A stretch of DNA of 45,584 nt, taken from NCBI GenBank assembly GCA_958403385.1, contig CATXXC010000018.1, positions 1 through 45,584 of the forward strand, given 5' to 3'. Below, one piece after another: positions 42,000 to 45,584 of the stretch; positions within the stretch are counted from its first letter, which is position 1; each line of letters starts with the position of its first letter. The position numbers were made by a program, and so were the translations under genes. The notes beneath the pieces are model-generated. The model did not search any database, was not told the origin of the DNA, and saw nothing but the letters and a program-made list of their open reading frames with translations. The stretch is from an uncultured Collinsella sp. GTDB lineage: Bacteria; Actinomycetota; Coriobacteriia; Coriobacteriales; Coriobacteriaceae.

Positions 42000-43523
42000 C
42001 TACCTCACGTTGTCATTCATCGCGAAAGAGTTCTTCATGGCGCAGCTCGTGGTGTAAAGCACCTTGCCCAGCAGGGCATCGGTCTCCACGCGAACACGCT
42101 CGGCAAAGGCCTCGTTGGCGCGTGCAAGCTCGGCAGGCACCTCGACCTCGGGCAGAGCGGCTACGGCAGCGTCGACGTCATGGATCTGCTTGTGGCCCAT
42201 GCCACCGATCTTCTCCTGATAATCCTCGACCGCGCGGCCGCACTCATGGAAGCGGACGTCAGCCAGCGCGCCGATCAGGCGGTTGGCCCAGTAGAAGTTT
42301 TCGGACGTCACGCGAGCCTGCGTGTCGGCATAGTACTCGGGCATGGTCTCGACGTTGGCGTACAGCGGAACCAGCGCGTTAAACGAGTTGGAACCAAAGG
42401 CCATCCACTGCACGGCGCGATACGCCGGCTGCGCATAGGGGCGCAGCTGCAGCACGGCGAGCTGGCTGTTGCGGTTGATGCCGATGGGGCGATAAGCGCC
42501 ACGCGTGGCGGGCGTGCCCTTGCTGCCGTAGCAGTCGTACTCCGTGCCCTGGTAGTGGCTCGAAAGCACGTACTTAATGTCCTCGATGGTCACCTTGCGC
42601 TCGGGCACGCGGCTCCAGGGGATATCGTCGCTCTCGGGCGTGTAGTCGGCGTCGGGGCCATCCCACACGTCACTGGGGTTGAGGCAGCGCTGCATGTACC
42701 AGGCGCGCGGCGTGTTGTAGACATGGTCGCTGTCGCTGTGCGAGCCAAAGGCCTCGCGCGGGTTAAAGACCGCAGCCGGACCGTCGCCCTCAACGCCCAG
42801 CGTCAGGTCCAAATGCCACTCGGCCATCCAGGAGCGCAGGTCGGCGGAGCACATGTGGTCGGCCTGGGCGCCCTCGGCGTCATCCAGGTCAAAGCTGTCG
42901 ATACCCAGCTGGTTGGGCATGGTCACATAGGCGTCGTCAGGCACGCGCTTTGCGATCCAATGGTGACCGCCGATGGTCTCGAGCCACCAGATCTCGTCCA
43001 CATCACTAAAGGCGATGCCGTTGTTCTCGTAGGTGCCGTAGCGCTCGAGCAGGTCGCCCAGGATACGAACGCCGTCGCGGGCGGACTTGGCGTACGGCAG
43101 GACCAGGGTCACCATGTCCTCCTCGCCCAGGCCACCGGGCTGTGCCGGAACGTATCCATCCTCGCCTTCGTTGCCCCTAGCGGGCACGTAGTCCACAAGC
43201 GGGTCGGCGCCGCGGACGCGCTCGTTGGTGGTGAGCGTCTCGGTTGCGGACATGCCAACATTGAGCTCGTTGAATCCGGCCTCGGCCCAAATACCGTGAC
43301 CGGGAACGACGTCGGGGACGCTCGTGTAGCGCATGGGATTGTCGGGCAACTCAACGGTCAGGTGGCTCAGGACGCTCGTGTAGACACGCGGCTGCTCGTC
43401 GGGATGCACCACGCGCATGCGCTTGGGCTCAAACACCCCGTTGGACGAGTCCTCGTTGCGGGCGACCAGCGTCGACCCGTCGTAGCTCGCGTTCTTACCA
43501 ACCAAAATCGTTGTGCACGGCAT
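42000..43523 (-). CDS. C69 family dipeptidase
   Basis: This 507-residue enzyme belongs to the N-terminal-nucleophile family C69 (PepD-like). The nucleophile Cys is at residue 3 (MPCTTILVGKNAS), and the RNEDS block with an Asn/Glu pair follows. The ATG at 43,523 is chosen because AAGGAGG lies six bases upstream and it puts the Cys next to the start; the frame from 43,529 would add two residues. Blocks such as GHGIWAEAGFNELNVGMSATET and SDVDEIWWLETIGGHHW fit the family. It degrades dipeptides in the cytoplasm. Confidence 0.92.
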   Translation of the reverse strand: MPCTTILVGKNASYDGSTLVARNEDSSNGVFEPKRMRVVHPDEQPRVYTSVLSHLTVELPDNPMRYTSVPDVVPGHGIWAEAGFNELNVGMSATETLTTNERVRGADPLVDYVPARGNEGEDGYVPAQPGGLGEEDMVTLVLPYAKSARDGVRILGDLLERYGTYENNGIAFSDVDEIWWLETIGGHHWIAKRVPDDAYVTMPNQLGIDSFDLDDAEGAQADHMCSADLRSWMAEWHLDLTLGVEGDGPAAVFNPREAFGSHSDSDHVYNTPRAWYMQRCLNPSDVWDGPDADYTPESDDIPWSRVPERKVTIEDIKYVLSSHYQGTEYDCYGSKGTPATRGAYRPIGINRNSQLAVLQLRPYAQPAYRAVQWMAFGSNSFNALVPLYANVETMPEYYADTQARVTSENFYWANRLIGALADVRFHECGRAVEDYQEKIGGMGHKQIHDVDAAVAALPEVEVPAELARANEAFAERVRVETDALLGKVLYTTSCAMKNSFAMNDNVR

Positions 43524-43590
43524 GCGCATCCTCCTTGAGCGAAGAAATCAAACGGCAACAGTGTATCGCTTCGACGCAAAAAGGGCGAAA

Positions 43591-43614
43591 CCACGGCCTC
43601 GGCAGCCCCCGTGG
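43591..43614. terminator. Small hairpin next to the dipeptidase gene
   Basis: CCACGG (43,591-43,596) pairs with CCGTGG (43,609-43,614) around a GC-rich loop. It overlaps the left end of the inverted-repeat element; function is uncertain. Confidence 0.3.
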
Positions 43615-43841
43615 TCAAAAAATGCCAAATATGAGTACTGTCACCAATTTAGTGGCAGCAAATTTCCCTGTAACGAGTGCCGAAAATCCCCATTTGCCCA
43701 AAAGCAAGACAACGTTATTCCCCATAAGTTCAATAAAATAGGCTTCCTAACGATAATGGATACCGTTAGGAAGCCAAAAAGACGTAAGACATATGTGACT
43801 ATCTTGGCAACAGTACTCATATTTGGCATTGTTTGACCACG
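43610..43841. mobile_element. ~232-bp element with 32-bp terminal inverted repeats
   Basis: Arms 43,610-43,641 and 43,810-43,841, starting CGTGGTCAAA and running to ATATGAGTACTGT, are inverted copies with one mismatch (A/C). Between them is a second perfect hairpin, GGCTTCCTAACG/CGTTAGGAAGCC (43,741-43,775). The inside is AT-rich compared with flanking genes and codes for no convincing protein. The design fits a MITE-like element or a structured RNA. It fills most of the 355-bp gap between folD and the dipeptidase gene. Confidence 0.6.
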
Positions 43842-43878
43842 TGGTATATAGCTAACCCCCTCAAACAGCCCAAAACGC

Positions 43879-44733
43879 CTATTTCGATGCGCGCTCCGCC
43901 GCCTCAATCACGTGTTTGGCGAGAATCGCGGTGGTCACAGCTCCCACGCCGCCCGGCACAGGCGTGATGGTGTCAACAACCGGCTCTGCAGCATCAAAAT
44001 CAACGTCCCCGACCAACTTGCCAGCGGCCTCGTCCCAATTAATGCCAACATCGATGATTGTCTGGCCCTCGCGAACCGCGTCCACACCAATCGTGTGCGC
44101 GCGCCCAACGGCCGCAACCACAATATCAGCCGCACGGCACTCGGCAGCAAGGTCGCGCGTATGCGTATGGCACGTCGTCACGGTGGCATTGCGCGCCGTA
44201 AGCATGGCGGCAACGGGACGCCCGATCACCAGCGAGCGCCCGACCACAGCAACCTTAGCTCCATCCAGCTCAACGCCGTAATGATCCAGCAAAGCAAGCA
44301 CAGCTTCGGCTGTGCAGGGGGCAAAACCCTCGCCGCGCCCCGAAAGCGTGGTGAGCAGCGAAGCCGGCGTCATGGAGTCAACATCCTTGGCGGGATCGAG
44401 CGCTGCGGCGACGGCGTTCTCGTCAAGGCCGGCGGGCAGCGGGCGGAACATCAGACAGCCATGAACAGCCGAATCGGCATTGATGTCCTCGATAGCCGTC
44501 AACAGCTCGTCCTGCGAAACATCGGCAGAAAGCAAAACGCGACGAGCCTCAATCCCCACTTTTTCGCAGCGCTTGAGCGCACCGCGCTCGTAGGATAGGT
44601 CGTCCTCGCGTTCACCTACACGCACAATAGCCAACGTCGGAACAACGCCCCGCTCGCGCAGGGCTGCGCAGCGAGCAGCAAGTTCCTCAGTCAAAGCGCG
44701 AGCAACGGGAGCACCCTTCAGCAGTTCAGCCAT
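43879..44733 (-). CDS. folD: FolD-family methylene-tetrahydrofolate dehydrogenase
   Basis: This 284-residue cytosolic enzyme is clearly FolD-like: KDVDSMTP near residue 116, the nucleotide block GRSLVIGRPVAAML near residue 160 and the PVPGGVGAVTT end. In standard bifunctional FolD a Lys lies four residues after the Tyr of the YVxxK motif and a Gln begins QLPLP; here these are Ala52 (YERGALK) and Phe96 (FRPLP). Both normally serve the cyclohydrolase reaction, so this protein may be mainly a dehydrogenase. It starts two bases after fchA, with AGAGGA upstream. Confidence 0.9.
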   Translation of the reverse strand: MAELLKGAPVARALTEELAARCAALRERGVVPTLAIVRVGEREDDLSYERGALKRCEKVGIEARRVLLSADVSQDELLTAIEDINADSAVHGCLMFRPLPAGLDENAVAAALDPAKDVDSMTPASLLTTLSGRGEGFAPCTAEAVLALLDHYGVELDGAKVAVVGRSLVIGRPVAAMLTARNATVTTCHTHTRDLAAECRAADIVVAAVGRAHTIGVDAVREGQTIIDVGINWDEAAGKLVGDVDFDAAEPVVDTITPVPGGVGAVTTAILAKHVIEAAERASK

Positions 44734-44735
44734 GG

Positions 44736-45368
44736 CTATCCTCTCTTCCTTGCAGCGTCGGAGGCGCGGCGCGCCAGCGCCTCGGCGCGCGGCAACCATG
44801 TGTCGAGCAGCTCATCACACGCCGTCTCGAGCTCCTCGGCACGAACGCGATCCTTCATAGACGTGGTGTTCGCAAAGAGCGTCAAACTCGCGCCTTGCAT
44901 AGCGGCACGGCAGAACACGGCGCCGCACGCCACATCGGACAGCAGCTGACGCGAACCCTTGTCGGCCATGTCCTCGAGCAGCGCCAGCGCACGCCCGCAG
45001 GCATCCATAATGCGATACGGCGGCAGAGCGGCCACATGCAGCGCATCCTGAATCGCGGTCGCTCGAGCCGGATCGTCACGCGGAATACCGTACGCCGCGG
45101 ACACCTGCCCGTAGGCACGAACGTCCTCGGCAACCAGACCCACAAGTTCCTGCGCCAACTCATCCGCCTGGGCAAACGCGCGCGTCAGATCGTCTGCGCG
45201 ATCGGCAAGCGCGGGGTTTGTCGCCCCATAGCGGGCAACCATTCCGCAAAGCGAGGCGCCCAGCGCACCTACAAAGGCGCTCGCGCTGCCACCACCGGGA
45301 ACCGGCTCGCGCGCGGCCAGCGCCTCGGCAAAACCGCGACAGGTTTTATCCATCATCTTTTGGCTCAT
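44736..45368 (-). CDS. fchA: FchA-like methenyltetrahydrofolate cyclohydrolase
   Basis: This 210-residue protein belongs to the cyclodeaminase/cyclohydrolase (FTCD_C, FchA) family, with the signature EPVPGGGSASAFVGALGASL at residues 22-41 and long helices after it. In clostridia FchA converts methenyl- to 10-formyl-tetrahydrofolate, or removes ammonia from formimino-folate. The ATG at 45,368 has AAGGTG upstream; a longer frame starts at 45,428. It sits directly before folD with a two-base gap, and would supply the cyclohydrolase step that the neighbouring FolD seems to lack. Confidence 0.88.
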   Translation of the reverse strand: MSQKMMDKTCRGFAEALAAREPVPGGGSASAFVGALGASLCGMVARYGATNPALADRADDLTRAFAQADELAQELVGLVAEDVRAYGQVSAAYGIPRDDPARATAIQDALHVAALPPYRIMDACGRALALLEDMADKGSRQLLSDVACGAVFCRAAMQGASLTLFANTTSMKDRVRAEELETACDELLDTWLPRAEALARRASDAARKRG

Positions 45369-45447
45369 ACGCACACGCACCTTCAAGTCATATATATCGG
45401 TCGGGCGGCCGACGCCGGCCGACCGCATCGATCACGTAATGGTGCTA

Positions 45448-45476
45448 AGTCTAGCCCATAAGTACGCGAGCGTCAG
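45448..45476 (-). promoter_or_regulatory. Promoter of the fchA-folD operon
   Basis: On the minus strand CTGACG (45,476-45,471) and TAGACT (45,453-45,448) are separated by exactly 17 bp. The predicted leader is ~75 nt and includes a CGGTCGG/CCGACCG stem. No ZTP riboswitch or other known folate-type riboswitch pattern was seen. Confidence 0.6.
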
Positions 45477-45540
45477 CGCACCTGGCCATCGCGGATTTCT
45501 ATGGCACACGATCCTTGATTATCGACTTTATCCGAACACC

Positions 45541-45578
45541 TCCCACATTCATCCGCACATGTGCGGATGAATGTGGGA
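45541..45578. repeat. Perfect 38-bp palindrome
   Basis: TCCCACATTCATCCGCACA is followed directly by its exact reverse complement, with no spacer and no mismatch. It lies near the window end, ~170 bp upstream of fchA. It could be a REP-type element, a terminator of an upstream gene, or a protein-binding site. Confidence 0.85.
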
Positions 45579-45584
45579 ACCCGA

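Noticed and set aside
43641..43907. 88-residue frame reading MPNMSTVAKIV in the inverted-repeat element
   Set aside because: Both inverted arms give the same MPNMSTV start in opposite directions, which comes from the repeat and not from a gene.
45369..45584. ZTP (pfl) riboswitch upstream of the fchA-folD operon
   Set aside because: The conserved CCGCC-containing ZTP pattern is absent; only a simple stem and a promoter are visible.

Overview
The window is a high-GC, gene-dense bacterial chromosome segment. Gene content, codon style and repeat content fit a Coriobacteriia gut anaerobe, most likely Collinsella or a close relative; this is an inference, since no rRNA or other species marker lies in the window. 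I support 38 protein-coding genes, one cobalamin riboswitch, several intrinsic terminators, and an unusually rich set of intergenic palindromes. I see no tRNA, rRNA, CRISPR array, prophage or intact insertion sequence.

Layout. 1-9,016 (minus strand): a Cof-type HAD phosphatase, an ABC-F ATPase, the phosphate transporter pstS-pstC-pstA-pstB, a PepV-like dipeptidase and a second HAD phosphatase. 9,173-14,061: a DegV lipid-binding protein, a DinJ-YafQ toxin-antitoxin pair, a LOG-family protein, tgt, and an SDR oxidoreductase resembling 12-alpha-hydroxysteroid dehydrogenases. 14,356-17,800: a tail-anchored coiled-coil protein and queA. 17,935-23,856: an arginine deiminase island of visibly lower GC (arcB, arcA, a YfcC-type carrier; divergently a second arginine deiminase paralog and an XRE/S24-type regulator). 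23,917-31,063: queH, a DUF3267 putative membrane metalloprotease, an atypical methionyl-tRNA synthetase, an RsmB/F rRNA methyltransferase, a 56-residue membrane protein, an uncharacterised barrel protein and a second DegV protein. 31,384-34,401: class III fructose-1,6-bisphosphatase and two GtrA proteins. 34,561-39,600: a cobalamin riboswitch followed by two surface proteins with five DUF4430 (transcobalamin-like) domains. 39,712-45,368: a UbiB/ABC1 kinase with a phasin-like partner, a C69 dipeptidase, and a folD-fchA pair.

How the genes work together. Tgt, QueA and QueH form the late queuosine pathway, here interrupted by the arginine deiminase island. The riboswitch plus DUF4430 proteins suggests a cobalamin-responsive cell-surface cobalamin-capture module. 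FolD lacks the usual cyclohydrolase lysine and glutamine, and the gene next to it encodes an FchA-type cyclohydrolase, suggesting the two folate steps are split between two proteins.

The intergenic regions hold several families of structured repeats: three copies of a covarying ~68-bp palindrome starting AGTTGCGGTG, two copies of a ~190-bp composite element at gene 3' ends, GTCCCC-type REP fragments, a nested palindrome upstream of the rRNA methyltransferase gene, a ~230-bp element with 32-bp inverted ends, and a perfect 38-bp palindrome. The strongest candidates for new biology are the riboswitch-controlled multi-DUF4430 surface system, the two repeat families, the split FolD/FchA arrangement and the paired arginine deiminases.
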